Origin: Halorubrum sp. GN11_10-6_MGM
GTDB taxonomy: Archaea > Halobacteriota > Halobacteria > Halobacteriales > Haloferacaceae
Length of the DNA stretch: 64,000 bases
Reading direction: 5' to 3'
Assembly (NCBI RefSeq): GCF_005435165.1
Contig: NZ_SGUC01000001.1
Coordinates: 180,707-244,706, forward strand
The notes beneath the pieces are model-generated. The model was not told the DNA's origin and did not search any database. It saw nothing but the letters and a program-made list of their open reading frames with translations. Position numbers and translations under genes: made by a program. Shown one piece after another: positions 8,240-17,331 of the stretch; the first letter of the stretch is position 1, and every line of letters begins with the position of its first letter.

Positions 8240-9193
8240 ATGGAGCAGTTCGTCTTCTTCGGCGGCAAGGGCGGGGTCGGAAAGACCACCGTCTCCTGCG
8301 CGTACGCCCACCGCTGCGCGCGCGACGGGGTCCGGACGCTCGTCGTCTCGACGGACCCGGCGCACTCGGTGTCGGACGTGTTCGACCAGGGGTTCGGCGA
8401 CGAGCCCGAGTCGGTCGACGGCGTCGACGGGCTCGACGCGATGGAAATAGACCCCGAAGACGAGATGCAACGGCACTTAGACGAGATCCGCGAGGCGCTC
8501 TCCGAGCAGGTGTCGGCGGCGATGGTCTCGGAGATCAACCGTCAGCTGGAGATGTCCCACGGGACGCCCGGCGCGTACGAGTCGGCGCTGTTCGACGCGT
8601 TCGTCGACGTGATGCGCACGGAGAGCGATCCGTACGACCGCGTCGTCTTCGACACCGCACCCACCGGATCGACGCTGCGGCTGCTCGGGCTGCCGGAGTT
8701 CCTCGGCGACTGGATAGACCGGCTGTTGTACAAGCGCAAGCAGTCGATCGACCTGTTCGAGAAGGCCGCCGTCGGCGACATGGAGCCGCGGCGCCTGCTG
8801 GAGGGCGACCCGGTGATCGAGCGGCTCCAGAAGCGCAAGGAGTTCTTCGAGTACGCCGGCGAGACGATGCGCTCCGACGCCGCCTTCTTCCTCGTGTTCA
8901 ACCCCGACCAGCTCTCCGTCAACGAGACGGCCCGCGCTATCGAGGGGTTCACCGACCGCGACCTGCGCGTCCGGGGGCTCGTCGCGAACAAGCTCACGCC
9001 GTCGCCGGACGACGACGAGACGGGGAGGGGCGCGCGCTACCTCCGCGAGAAGGTCGAGACCGAGCGCGACCGGCTGGCGCAGGTCAGGGAGGGGTTCGAC
9101 CCGCCGCTCGTCGCCGAGATCGAGTCGCGAACGACGGAGGTCCGCGGCGACGTGCTGGCCGACGTCGCCGCGTCGCTGGACGTGGAGACGTGA
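8240..9193 (+). CDS. Get3/ArsA-type ATPase (TRC40 family)
   Basis: A 317-residue ATPase of the SIMIBI class. The deviant Walker A is FFGGKGGVGKTT at residues 6-17, with the switch segment STDPAHSVSDVF and Walker-B-like VVFDTAPTGSTLRLL. A NKL nucleotide-recognition segment lies near residue 253. Single-domain members in archaea resemble eukaryotic Get3/TRC40, which hands tail-anchored proteins to membranes; arsenite-pump ArsA is the other branch. No arsenic genes are nearby, which favours the targeting role. No CxxC dimer zinc motif is obvious in the protein, a point to check against other archaeal Get3 proteins. Confidence 0.87.
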   Translation: MEQFVFFGGKGGVGKTTVSCAYAHRCARDGVRTLVVSTDPAHSVSDVFDQGFGDEPESVDGVDGLDAMEIDPEDEMQRHLDEIREALSEQVSAAMVSEINRQLEMSHGTPGAYESALFDAFVDVMRTESDPYDRVVFDTAPTGSTLRLLGLPEFLGDWIDRLLYKRKQSIDLFEKAAVGDMEPRRLLEGDPVIERLQKRKEFFEYAGETMRSDAAFFLVFNPDQLSVNETARAIEGFTDRDLRVRGLVANKLTPSPDDDETGRGARYLREKVETERDRLAQVREGFDPPLVAEIESRTTEVRGDVLADVAASLDVET

Positions 9194-9464
9194 GGGATCG
9201 CCGCGGGAGACGCGAGGAACACGGCCCCGCAGCGCGCGGTTCGGCGGCGATGCGAATTCCCCGTCGGACCGCGCGCGACCGACGGGAGGCGCGCGCGAGG
9301 GGCATCGGCGGCCGATCGACGCGAATTTTACCGGACAGTAGAGGGAAAAAACCGGGCTCCCGCGGTGAGATCGGCCGAAACGCCGCGTCGTCCCGGGAAA
9401 CGTCATGAACGAAAGTAACGTTTAAGTTGAACATAGTGAACCGATACCACGAGGCAGGGAACCT
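9194..9464. promoter_or_regulatory. Intergenic region upstream of cstA
   Basis: 271 bases without a gene. TTTAC-CGGACA-GTAGA at 9327-9342 matches, with one mismatch, the TTTAC-N6-GTAAA palindrome found at three promoters of the 32.7-41.3 kb cluster. It is followed by an A-run. AAAGTAACGTTTAAGTTGAAC at 9412-9432 contains the best TATA candidate, giving cstA a leader of a few bases to about 20 bases. Confidence 0.4.
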
Positions 9465-11351
9465 ATGACAAGTGTAATTTGGATCGTCGTCGCCGTGCTC
9501 AGTACGTTCACCGTGGGATACATGGGGTACTCGCGGTACCTCTCTCGGTTCGTCGACCTCGACGACGACCGGGAGACGCCAGCGCACAAGTACGAGGACG
9601 GACAGGAGTACGTACCGGCCAAGAAGCCGGTGCTACTGGGGCATCACTTCTCGAGTATCGCGGGCGGCGCGCCGATCATCGGCCCGATCACCGCCGGGGC
9701 CATCTGGGGATGGGTCCCGGCGCTTTTGTGGGTCGCCATCGGGAACCCGCTGATGGGGGCCGTCCACGACTTCATCTCGCTCTCGGGCTCGATGCGCCAC
9801 GAGGGGAAGTCGATCGGCTACATCATCGGCGAGTACGTCGGCGAGCGGGGCAAGAACATGCTGCTGTGGTTCGCGTTCCTCACCATCATCCTCGTGGTGG
9901 CGGTGTTCGCCCTGGTCGTCGGCATCGTGTTGAACGCGTTCCCGTCCGCCGCGACCGCGAGCCTCGTCTACATCGCGCTCGCGCTCGCGTTCGGCGTCTA
10001 CCTCTACCAGCTCGACGGGCCGTTCCTGCCGGGGACGGTGGTGTTCGTCGCCGGCGTGTTCGCGGGCGTCTGGCTGGGCATCCAGTACCCGGTCGCGCTG
10101 TTCCCGGCGGTCGAGAGCGGCGCCTACCCCGCGGGAACCATCGTGCTGCTGGACTTCCTCGGGAACGGCGCCTGGCTCCCCGGCGCCGTGATGAGCGCCG
10201 ACGCCATCCTCCAGCCGAACGTCGCCGCGTGGGTGCCGGTCATCCTCGTCTACGCGACGGTCGCAAGCGCGCTCCCGGTGTGGGTGCTGCTCCAGCCGCG
10301 CGACTACCTGTCGTCGTTCCTGCTGTACTCCGGCGTCGGCGGGGCGCTCCTGGCGATCATCGTCGGGACGCTGCTCGGCACCTCCGCGCAGCCGCTGACG
10401 ATCGACCCCTCGATCGGGGCGTACATGGGCTTCTTCGGGAGCGAGCTCGCCCGCGAAACCGGAGGGATAACGCCGCTGTTCCCGCTGTTGTTCGTGACGA
10501 TCGCCTGCGGGACGATCAGCGGGTTCCACTCGCTGGTGTCGTCGGGCACCACGGCGAAGCAGCTGAACAAGGAGAGCGACGCCCGCCTCATCGGCTACGG
10601 CGGGATGCTCGGTGAGGGGTTACTCGCGTCCGTCGCCATCTCGACGCTCGCGGTGGCCGGCGCGACCACGGCGGCCGCCGGCGGCGGCATCGGCGGCGCG
10701 CTGCCGAACTTCGCGACCGGCGGGGGGATCATCCTCACCAGCCTCGGGATTCCGCAGGCCTTCGGCGCGCCGTTCATGGCGCTCGTCCTGGTGAGCTTCC
10801 TGCTCACCTCGACCGACACCGCGGCGCGGCTCGGCCGGTACATGATGGAAGAGATCGTCGGGACGACCGGGAGCGGCACGACCACGGGCTTCTCGTCCGA
10901 CCTCGGTAGCTTCGCGAAAGGTCGCTACACGAACCCCATCGTCGTGTCGCTGGTCGCCTACGCGCTGGTCGTCTCCGGCGAGTGGGTCACCCTGTGGGCG
11001 CTGTTCGGCGGTGCGAACCAGCTGCTCGCGGCGCTCGCGCTCCTGACCGCGACGGTCTGGCTCGCGAACTGGGACAAGTCCAAACAGCTCGTCTCGACCG
11101 GCGTCCCGATGGCGATCATGGTGACGATCACCGTGCTCGGGCTCTCGTGGGTCGCGCTGTGGGACAACCTGTACCAGAAACTCATCCTCGGGAACGTCAC
11201 CGCGCTGGCCGGACAGATATCCGCGGTGGTACAGATGGGCCTGGCGTTCGTGCTCATCTACCTCGCGCTGTCGCTCGTGCGCATCGGCTACGGCAACATC
11301 ACGAGCGTCCGGGGCGGGAGCGACCCCGCGGCCGAACCGAGCGACGACTGA
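9465..11351 (+). CDS. cstA: Carbon starvation protein CstA, peptide/pyruvate transporter
   Basis: A 628-residue integral membrane protein with about 15-16 hydrophobic segments across its whole length. The family signature GHHFSSIAGGAPIIGPI lies near residues 61-77, and a conserved SGFHSLVSSGTTAKQ segment is in the middle. CstA-type carriers take up peptides or pyruvate and are induced on carbon limitation in bacteria. An acidic cytoplasmic tail closes the protein. The frame +2 shadow over the first half is an artefact of GC content. Upstream sits a near match to the palindromic operator of the catabolic cluster, which could hint at shared control. Confidence 0.92.
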   Translation: MTSVIWIVVAVLSTFTVGYMGYSRYLSRFVDLDDDRETPAHKYEDGQEYVPAKKPVLLGHHFSSIAGGAPIIGPITAGAIWGWVPALLWVAIGNPLMGAVHDFISLSGSMRHEGKSIGYIIGEYVGERGKNMLLWFAFLTIILVVAVFALVVGIVLNAFPSAATASLVYIALALAFGVYLYQLDGPFLPGTVVFVAGVFAGVWLGIQYPVALFPAVESGAYPAGTIVLLDFLGNGAWLPGAVMSADAILQPNVAAWVPVILVYATVASALPVWVLLQPRDYLSSFLLYSGVGGALLAIIVGTLLGTSAQPLTIDPSIGAYMGFFGSELARETGGITPLFPLLFVTIACGTISGFHSLVSSGTTAKQLNKESDARLIGYGGMLGEGLLASVAISTLAVAGATTAAAGGGIGGALPNFATGGGIILTSLGIPQAFGAPFMALVLVSFLLTSTDTAARLGRYMMEEIVGTTGSGTTTGFSSDLGSFAKGRYTNPIVVSLVAYALVVSGEWVTLWALFGGANQLLAALALLTATVWLANWDKSKQLVSTGVPMAIMVTITVLGLSWVALWDNLYQKLILGNVTALAGQISAVVQMGLAFVLIYLALSLVRIGYGNITSVRGGSDPAAEPSDD

Positions 11352-11417
11352 TCGGCGGTCGCGGGACCGACGACCGCGGTTTCATTTTTGAACGCGAACG
11401 GGACCGCCGAGCGGCGG

Positions 11418-12074
11418 TCAGCGCCAGAAGCGCTTGGCGAACCGCGAGAAGAACCCCTCGTCCGGGGGGTCGACGCGTTCCCACAGCCGGAACGCGGCGG
11501 CGGTGTCGGCGCTCTCGCTGGCGACGAGCGCCTCTCGCTCCGGCGCGACGACAACGAGGTTCACCTCGTAGTGGCCGTAGTAGCCGAACTTCAGCAGGGT
11601 GCGGTCGCGGAACCCCGCGACGAAGTCGGCGACGTCGTCGGGGATCCGGTCGGCGACGAGCACGACGGTGACGTCGGTCCCGTAGTGCTCTTCGTGGGCG
11701 TCGATGCGCTCGTCGGCGACGTCGTGGGCGAACTCGACCAGGCGCTCGATCTCCCCGACGCCGGGGGTCGTCACGCGGCGGACGAAGACGAACTCGCGCA
11801 TGTCGTGGTCCGCGTAGCTCATCGCCGGGTGGAGGAACTGCTTCTGGTTGCGCACCCGCATCTCGGCGGTCATCTCGAACCGCTCGCCGCCGACGGCGGC
11901 GTCGCGGGCGAGGTCGTAGCTGTACATCAGCCGGTCGGAGACCCGGTCGAGGTACTCGTCGTCGTAGTCGGGGACCGCCTCGCGGATCTCCGCCGGCAGC
12001 TCCTCGGGGTCGCGGCGCTCCCCCTCGCCGAGGGTCGCGTCGCCGTCCCCGGCCGGGTCGGCGCCCTCACTCAT
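11418..12074 (-). CDS. Conserved haloarchaeal protein of unknown function
   Basis: A 218-residue soluble protein starting with an acidic, Gly-rich stretch. A mixed alpha/beta domain follows, from about residue 28 (ELPAEIREAVPDYDDEYLDR) to 175, and contains EFVFVRRVTTPGVGEIERLVEFAH and VTVVLVADRIPDD. The C-terminus ends in a basic GFFSRFAKRFWR. No catalytic motif is evident. Its start overlaps the end of the cupin gene by 8 bases, so the two form an operon. Function is not known. Confidence 0.72.
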   Translation of the reverse strand: MSEGADPAGDGDATLGEGERRDPEELPAEIREAVPDYDDEYLDRVSDRLMYSYDLARDAAVGGERFEMTAEMRVRNQKQFLHPAMSYADHDMREFVFVRRVTTPGVGEIERLVEFAHDVADERIDAHEEHYGTDVTVVLVADRIPDDVADFVAGFRDRTLLKFGYYGHYEVNLVVVAPEREALVASESADTAAAFRLWERVDPPDEGFFSRFAKRFWR

Positions 12075-12447
12075 CGCCGGGATCGTACGCGACCGCGTCC
12101 CCGTCGGCCGGGGGAGCGCCGATCGCGAGCACGGTCACCGGCCCCTCGGCGTCGGCCGGGTTGTACGCGCGCTGCGGGCTCTCGGGGTCCACGACGAACA
12201 GGTCGTCGGCCGGGACCTCGTAGGTGCGCTCGGGCGTCTCGACGGCGAGCGTCCCGTCGAGGACGTAGAACGCCTCCTGTTGCGTCTCGTGGTGGTGATA
12301 CGCCAGCGGGAGCTGCTCGCCGGGATCTGCCCTGAAGCGGTTGATCGCCGCGGCGTCGAGACCGCCTGGGTCGGACAGCTTTCGGCACTCGCAGGGGCGG
12401 TCCGGTTCGGGGTCGACCGAGTCGACGTCGACGACGCGATATCCCAT
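12067..12447 (-). CDS. Cupin-domain protein
   Basis: A 126-residue single-domain cupin. The first cupin motif is YHHHETQQEAFYVLDGTL (metal-binding His-His-Glu), and the second is seen around DLFVVDPESPQRAYNP. The ATG at 12447 gives a normal N-terminus (MGYRVVDVDSV); the longer frame upstream lacks cupin features. Such proteins bind a metal and small molecules, and the substrate cannot be read from sequence. It forms an overlapping pair with the 218-residue protein downstream. Confidence 0.82.
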   Translation of the reverse strand: MGYRVVDVDSVDPEPDRPCECRKLSDPGGLDAAAINRFRADPGEQLPLAYHHHETQQEAFYVLDGTLAVETPERTYEVPADDLFVVDPESPQRAYNPADAEGPVTVLAIGAPPADGDAVAYDPGDE

Positions 12448-12564
12448 GTGAACGCATTCCACGGAGGGAGTGAAAAGGGCGTCGGGAGCGTCGGACCCGA
12501 CGAGAGCTCGACCAGCGGCCCTGAGGCGCGGTTTTAAGTGCGAGAACGCCGTGTGTGAGGGTGT

Positions 12565-12825
12565 ATGACAGACGACACCGATCACGAGGCGGCGGTCGAC
12601 CCGGAGATCACGGCGGAGGCGTGCGGTCGGTGTTCGATGTCGACCGTCGTCGGGGCCGTGACCGACGACAAGTCGCCCGAGGAGCGCGCCGAGCGCGACC
12701 CGTTCGCCGGCGAGCGGATCGAGGTGGACGAGTCGTCGCTCCGGCGGGTCTCGCCCGCCGGGTTCCTCGGCGACCTCAAAGAGCGGATAAACGAGCTCGG
12801 CCGGCGGATCGCGTACGGGAAGTAA
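12565..12825 (+). CDS. Small conserved haloarchaeal protein
   Basis: An 86-residue, acidic protein with two cysteines in EACGRCSMSTVVGA and a basic C-terminal helix (FLGDLKERINELGRRIAYGK). A GGTTTTAAGTG box about 25-35 bases before the ATG supports the start. Its stop codon is followed at once by a 25-bp tandem duplication (12827-12876). I do not recognise a family; a CxxC pair alone does not define a function. Confidence 0.62.
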   Translation: MTDDTDHEAAVDPEITAEACGRCSMSTVVGAVTDDKSPEERAERDPFAGERIEVDESSLRRVSPAGFLGDLKERINELGRRIAYGK

Positions 12826-12826
12826 G

Positions 12827-12876
12827 GTCGGCGCACCGGCTCACGTCGGTTGTCGGCGCACCGACTCACGTCAGTT
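12827..12876. repeat. 25-bp tandem duplication after a stop codon
   Basis: Two copies of a 25-bp unit, starting at 12827 and 12852, begin GTCGGCGCACCG and differ at two positions. They lie immediately after the stop codon of the 86-residue protein. Confidence 0.85.
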
Positions 12877-12918
12877 CGGAGAGACTTATACGCGTTCGCG
12901 CCGTATCGGGGACAACCG

Positions 12919-13605
12919 ATGGAAGAGAGCATCTCCGGGTTCAAAGTGCGCGGCGACTGGGGCGACGTCGTCGAGCACGGCGAGCGGATCGCCTTAGCGC
13001 TCCGGGAGGTCGGCGTCGACGGCGACGCCTACTACGAGTTCGACGAGTGGCGACCCAAGTCCCACGAGCGCATCGACGAGGACGTCTCGGAGAAGACCGC
13101 GGCGCAGGCGTCCGTCGACGAGGGGGAGGGCGAGCGCGCGGGGAAGTCGCCGGGCGACGACCTCCAGACGGCCGGAGAGAAGCTCACCGAGTCCTACGAG
13201 AAGGTGGAGGAGAACGACACCGAGAGCGCCCGCGAGCGCTGGGGCGAGTCGATCGAACACGTCGCCCGCGCGGCCGACTCGGCGAGCCGGAAGGCGCTCC
13301 GGAAGGTGGAAGACGCCGTCTACCGGAACGTGATGACCCAGATGGCGCCGTACTACTTCGACAACGAGCTTGTCAGCGCAAACATTCAGGAGGTCGCCCG
13401 CGCAGAGGACGGCGAGACGTTCGTCTTCGAGGTGAACGTCAACGACGACGGGCTGAAAGGCGAGGTGTCGGCGATCCTCGGCGAGTACGAGTCGGAGATC
13501 GACCGCTGGCACGTCGAGGCCGAGAAGCGGACCGAAGACGTCGCGGCCGCCGAGGGCGTCGAGCCGCCCGCCGAGGAGGGCGGCCCGGACTCGACGACGA
13601 CGTGA
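12919..13605 (+). CDS. Conserved haloarchaeal protein (possibly DUF5828)
   Basis: About 228 residues from the ATG at 12919. ACTTATACGCG some 30 bases upstream is a good TATA box, supporting this start over a more distal one. The protein is very acidic and hydrophilic. A central helical segment (ESIEHVARAADSASRKALRKVEDAVYRNVMTQM) leads into a C-terminal alpha/beta half (ETFVFEVNVNDDG). The layout resembles a haloarchaea-only family that I believe is DUF5828, though the name should be confirmed. No enzyme motif is seen. Confidence 0.68.
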   Translation: MEESISGFKVRGDWGDVVEHGERIALALREVGVDGDAYYEFDEWRPKSHERIDEDVSEKTAAQASVDEGEGERAGKSPGDDLQTAGEKLTESYEKVEENDTESARERWGESIEHVARAADSASRKALRKVEDAVYRNVMTQMAPYYFDNELVSANIQEVARAEDGETFVFEVNVNDDGLKGEVSAILGEYESEIDRWHVEAEKRTEDVAAAEGVEPPAEEGGPDSTTT

Positions 13606-13684
13606 TCGAAGCCGAGGCGGCGGCGCGTGCCGCGCGTCGAGACACATCGGTCGGCTTTAACTCGCTGACCGACGAATCGCGCCC

Positions 13685-13924
13685 ATGAGCGAGGTACTCC
13701 GAGTGGAGGCGGGCGAGCTGCCCGTCGACGAACTCATCGACGCGCTCAACGACGGCCAGCGGATCCTCGTCGACGTCGAGGTCGCCGGCGCCAGCCACGA
13801 GGTCGCCCTCCGCTACGACGGAGAGACGTACCACTGCGACACGCCGACGAACCTCCACCGGCACGCGGACGAGTCGGGGATGCGCGGCTGTATCGACCAG
13901 ATGGGATACGCCGCCGAGGAATGA
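13685..13924 (+). CDS. Small conserved haloarchaeal protein
   Basis: A 79-residue protein with an alternating hydrophobic pattern (ILVDVEVAGASHEVALRYDG) suggesting a small beta-rich domain, and YHCDTPTNLHRHADESGMRGCI with two Cys and two His that could bind a metal. GGCTTTAACTCG about 30 bases upstream is a plausible TATA box. No family is recognised. It precedes a winged-helix regulator gene on the same strand, 63 bases away. Confidence 0.6.
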   Translation: MSEVLRVEAGELPVDELIDALNDGQRILVDVEVAGASHEVALRYDGETYHCDTPTNLHRHADESGMRGCIDQMGYAAEE

Positions 13925-13987
13925 CGGTCGGCGCCGATCGGGCCACAGAAACCGACATTTAACCTCGCCGCGCGCGAATCGGCCCGC

Positions 13988-14362
13988 ATGAGCGATCCCG
14001 AAATCGAGGACCTCGTCGGTGATACCTCTCCTTCCTTCGAACACGTCCTCTCCTGTGTCTTCGGCGTCCGCGACCACGAGAGCCGCGCGTACCTCGAACT
14101 GCTCGAATACCCGGGCAGCACCGTCTCGGAGCTCGCCGACGCCCTCGACCGGGACCGATCGAACGTGAACCGGTCGCTGTCGACGCTCCGCGAGAAGGGG
14201 CTCGTCGAGCGACGGCGGCGACTGCTCGACTCCGGCGGCTACGTCTATCAGTACACCGCGATCCCGGTGCCGGAGGCCAAGCGCCGCCTCCACGACGCGC
14301 TCGACGAGTGGGTCGCAGACGTCCACGACGCCATCGACGGATTCGATCCCGACGCGCGCTGA
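13988..14362 (+). CDS. Winged helix-turn-helix transcriptional regulator
   Basis: A 124-residue DNA-binding protein. A winged helix-turn-helix is visible at about residues 30-85, with the helices STVSELADALDRDRSNVNRSLSTL and a wing in KGLVERRRRLLDSGGYVYQYTA. This pattern matches the archaeal TrmB/MarR-like one-domain regulators. The C-terminal helix (EAKRRLHDALDEWVADVHDAI) probably dimerises. GACATTTAACCTCG about 30 bases upstream is a promoter candidate. Its target is unknown, and the convergent S9 peptidase gene is not evidence of control. Confidence 0.78.
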   Translation: MSDPEIEDLVGDTSPSFEHVLSCVFGVRDHESRAYLELLEYPGSTVSELADALDRDRSNVNRSLSTLREKGLVERRRRLLDSGGYVYQYTAIPVPEAKRRLHDALDEWVADVHDAIDGFDPDAR

Positions 14363-14378
14363 GCCGGGACGAAGACCC

Positions 14379-16517
14379 CTAATCGGCCGATTCCTCGGAC
14401 GCCTCGCCCGCGGTCAGCCCGTCGTCCTCCGGGCGGTCGAGCGCGCGCTCGGCGTCGTGGTACTCGGAGTAGCCGTCGAACCAGCGGGCGATGCGCTCGA
14501 TGCGGTCGACGACGTGCGCGGGCTCGCCGGACCGGGAGAGCTCGTGACCCTCGCGGGGGTACCTGACGAACCGCGTGTCGACGCCGTTCTTGCGCAGGAG
14601 CCGGTGGTACAGCTCCGCCGTACAGATCGGGGTCCGCGTGTCGTCCTCGGAGTGGATCAGGAGGGTGGGCGTGTCGACCGCGTCGGCGTGACCGGTCGGC
14701 GACTGCTCCCAGAGCCACTCGGGCTCCTCGGAGGGCACCGTGTCGAAGTCGCCCTCGACGAGCTTGTAGGCGGCGTCGGTCGAGCCGTAGAAGCCGGTGA
14801 GGTCGTAGACGCCGCGCTGGGCGACGGCCGCGCGGAAGTAGTCGGTCTGGCCGACCGCCCACGAGGTCATGAACCCGCCGAAGGAGCCGCCGGTGACGAA
14901 GGCGTTCGACGCGTCGATCTCCGGGCGGTCGGCGACCGTCTCGACGCCCGCCATCACGTCCGAGAGGGTGACCGCACCCCAGTCGCGCTCGATCGCCTGG
15001 GAGAACGCCTCGCCGTAACCGGTCGAGCCGCGCGGGTTGGACCAGAAGACGGCGTAGCCGCGAGCCGCGAGCGTCTGGAACTCGTGCCACATCGTCCCCG
15101 ACGTCGACCACATCGCGTGGGGGCCGCCGTGGATCTCGACGGCGAGCGGGTACGACTCGTCGGCGTCCCCCACGGTCGCATCGCCGCCCTGCCCAGCGGC
15201 GTCGACTCCGGCCGGCGGCGTCAGCAGCCACCCCTGAATCTCGACGCCGTCGGACTCGAAGCGGAGCTCTTCGGGCTCGCCCACCGCGCGCTCGGCGAGG
15301 AACTCTGCGTTCAGCTCGGTCAGGCGGGTCGTCTCGTCGGCCGCCGCGTCGTACGCGAACGCGTCGCCCGGGTGGTCCCACTCGCTGGCGGCGAACGCGA
15401 CGGTGACGGACCCCGGGCCCGCGTCGCTCTCGCCGCCGACGGTCGCGCCCGAGACGGTGCCGGGTCGGAGCAGGCGCTCGGGCTCGGCGCTCCCGTCGGC
15501 GGGGACGTGCCACAGCGCCGTCTTCCCCTCGTCGGGGGTCGCGAAGTAGATCGTCTCCTCGTCCGGGCCCCACTGGGGAGAGGTCTCCCGGCCGAGTCCT
15601 CGGTCGATGTCGCCGGTGAGATCGGTGACGGTTCCCGACTCGACGTCGAGGACGCGGAGGTCGGTCGGCTGCATCGACACCTGGTCCGGCTCCGCGTGGG
15701 TGAACGCGACGCGGCCGTCCGCGGTCGCGGCGAGGTCGGCCCCCCACCCGGTCGTGGTGTGGACGCGCTCCGCCTCGCCGGTCGCGAGGTCGTGTGCGCG
15801 GATCGCGATCTCGACGGAGTCGTCCGGGTCGTCGCCGACCGCCTCGGTGTAGTACAGCGTGTCGCCGTCGCCCCACGACGGGGCGGCGAAGTCGGCGTCA
15901 CGGTCGGTGACGCGGGTGATCGCCCCGGACTCGGCCGGGTCGGGATCGGTGACGCCCCCGACCGTCGCGTCCGCGTCGACGACGTAGACGCCGGGGCGCC
16001 GGCCGTCGAAGTACCGCTCGGCGGCCCGGTAGACGGTCCGGTCGATGACGCGCGGGTCCGGGTGCTCGTCAGGCTCGTACTCGTCCGGCACCGCGAGGTC
16101 GCGGTCGGCCTCGCGGTCGTCCGCCGTCACCGACTGGACGAACGCGATCCGCTCGCCGTCCGGCGACCACGCGATCTGCGAGACGCCGCCGACGACGTCG
16201 GTGACGCGGCGGGCCTCGCCGCCGTCGAGCGGGAGGACCCACAGCTGCTGGCGGTCGTCGGCCGCGCCGCGGGTGGAGGTGAAGGCGATTCGGTCGCCGG
16301 AGGGGCTCCAGCGCGGCTCCGCGTCGGACCCCTCGGAGAGGGTGAGCCGGCGCGGATCGTCGTCGCCGTCGGCGTCGACGACGTACACCGTCGTCTCGTA
16401 CTCCTCGTCGTCGGTCGGCTGTCGGCGCACGAAGGCGACGCGGTCGCCGTCCGGCGAGATCCGGGGGTCGGACGGCACGGCGATGTCGTGGTAGTCGGCC
16501 GCGGTGATCGGCTCCAT
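14379..16517 (-). CDS. S9-family serine peptidase (acylaminoacyl/dipeptidyl peptidase-like)
   Basis: A 712-residue prolyl-oligopeptidase-type enzyme. Residues 1 to about 430 form a beta-propeller with TolB/WD-like repeats (for example SPDGDRVAFVRR, WSPSGDRIAFTST, WSPDGERIAFVQS). The C-terminal alpha/beta hydrolase carries Ser545 in GGSFGGF, Asp626 in HSEDDTRTP and His658 in REGHEL. It cleaves short peptides from N-termini, most likely in the cytoplasm because no signal peptide is seen. Long open frames on the opposite strand across the gene are shadows. An 18-bp direct repeat lies between its start and the purO stop. Confidence 0.92.
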   Translation of the reverse strand: MEPITAADYHDIAVPSDPRISPDGDRVAFVRRQPTDDEEYETTVYVVDADGDDDPRRLTLSEGSDAEPRWSPSGDRIAFTSTRGAADDRQQLWVLPLDGGEARRVTDVVGGVSQIAWSPDGERIAFVQSVTADDREADRDLAVPDEYEPDEHPDPRVIDRTVYRAAERYFDGRRPGVYVVDADATVGGVTDPDPAESGAITRVTDRDADFAAPSWGDGDTLYYTEAVGDDPDDSVEIAIRAHDLATGEAERVHTTTGWGADLAATADGRVAFTHAEPDQVSMQPTDLRVLDVESGTVTDLTGDIDRGLGRETSPQWGPDEETIYFATPDEGKTALWHVPADGSAEPERLLRPGTVSGATVGGESDAGPGSVTVAFAASEWDHPGDAFAYDAAADETTRLTELNAEFLAERAVGEPEELRFESDGVEIQGWLLTPPAGVDAAGQGGDATVGDADESYPLAVEIHGGPHAMWSTSGTMWHEFQTLAARGYAVFWSNPRGSTGYGEAFSQAIERDWGAVTLSDVMAGVETVADRPEIDASNAFVTGGSFGGFMTSWAVGQTDYFRAAVAQRGVYDLTGFYGSTDAAYKLVEGDFDTVPSEEPEWLWEQSPTGHADAVDTPTLLIHSEDDTRTPICTAELYHRLLRKNGVDTRFVRYPREGHELSRSGEPAHVVDRIERIARWFDGYSEYHDAERALDRPEDDGLTAGEASEESAD

Positions 16518-16542
16518 GCGCGTCAGTCGGTCGGGGGAGGCA

Positions 16543-16578
16543 AAAGGCGTCGGGAGCCGGAAAGGCGTCGGGTCGACT
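16543..16578. repeat. 18-bp tandem duplication at the purO 3-prime end
   Basis: Two 18-bp units (16543-16560 and 16561-16578) share AAAGGCGTCGGG. The second ends on the stop codon of the minus-strand purO gene. Confidence 0.75.
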
Positions 16579-17171
16579 CAGTCGCCGCCGTTGTCGAACG
16601 CGAGCGCGACGCCGTCGGGGTCGACGGTCGCGCCGGCGGCGCAGACCGGGTGTTCGAGGTCGGCGCCGAGCAGCTCGGTCGCGACTCCCGAGGCGTCGGT
16701 CGCGGTCAGGTCGTAGGGCTCGGGCGAGTCCGTCTCGTAGGTCGCGACGACGGTCGGCTCGTCGACGGCCTCGACAAGCAGCGCGTCGCGGCGGACGGTG
16801 CCCATCGTCGCCGCGTCGGCGCCGACCACGCCGGCGACGCGGGGCGTGTCGTAGTCGTCCTTCTCGTAGTCGAGCGCGAGCAGCGCCGACGCGAGCGCGT
16901 CGCGAGCGGGGTATCCCAGTTCGAGCTTCTCCGCGATCGGGTCGACGTGCGAGCCGTTTCCGAGGACCGCCAGCGGCTCGCCGGTCGGCGTCTCGACCGC
17001 TCGGGTACAGTTGTACGAGACGTACGGATTGTCGGTCTCGGGCGCGTCCGCGGTCGGACCGACGGTGAGCGTCCCCCCGCGGTCGCGGACCCGGCGGTTC
17101 GGGAACGAGCGCGAGGAGACGCGGTATCCGCCGATCCCGGGCGCAACGACGACGAATCGTCCGACGTACAT
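16578..17171 (-). CDS. purO: Archaeal-type IMP cyclohydrolase PurO
   Basis: A 197-residue protein whose N-terminus ([25 protein letters not shown]) and [13 protein letters not shown] segment fit archaeal PurO. That enzyme closes the purine ring by converting FAICAR to IMP, the last step of IMP synthesis. Length is normal for the family. GATTAAAACGCG about 20-27 bases before the ATG is a TATA candidate. The gene is separated by 61 bases from the S9 peptidase on the same strand. Confidence 0.9.
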   Translation of the reverse strand: MYVGRFVVVAPGIGGYRVSSRSFPNRRVRDRGGTLTVGPTADAPETDNPYVSYNCTRAVETPTGEPLAVLGNGSHVDPIAEKLELGYPARDALASALLALDYEKDDYDTPRVAGVVGADAATMGTVRRDALLVEAVDEPTVVATYETDSPEPYDLTATDASGVATELLGADLEHPVCAAGATVDPDGVALAFDNGGD

Positions 17172-17331
17172 ACATCTTCGTGCGGATTCTCTCGATTAAA
17201 ACGCGTCGATATACACACGAACGCGATCCGGCAGGTACGGTTCGCCGGCGCGAGGCGACATCGTCAACTGATCGCACGGCGGGCGCAACGCGCAACGCTT
17301 ACAAACACGTACGGGTTATCGATGAGTGCGC

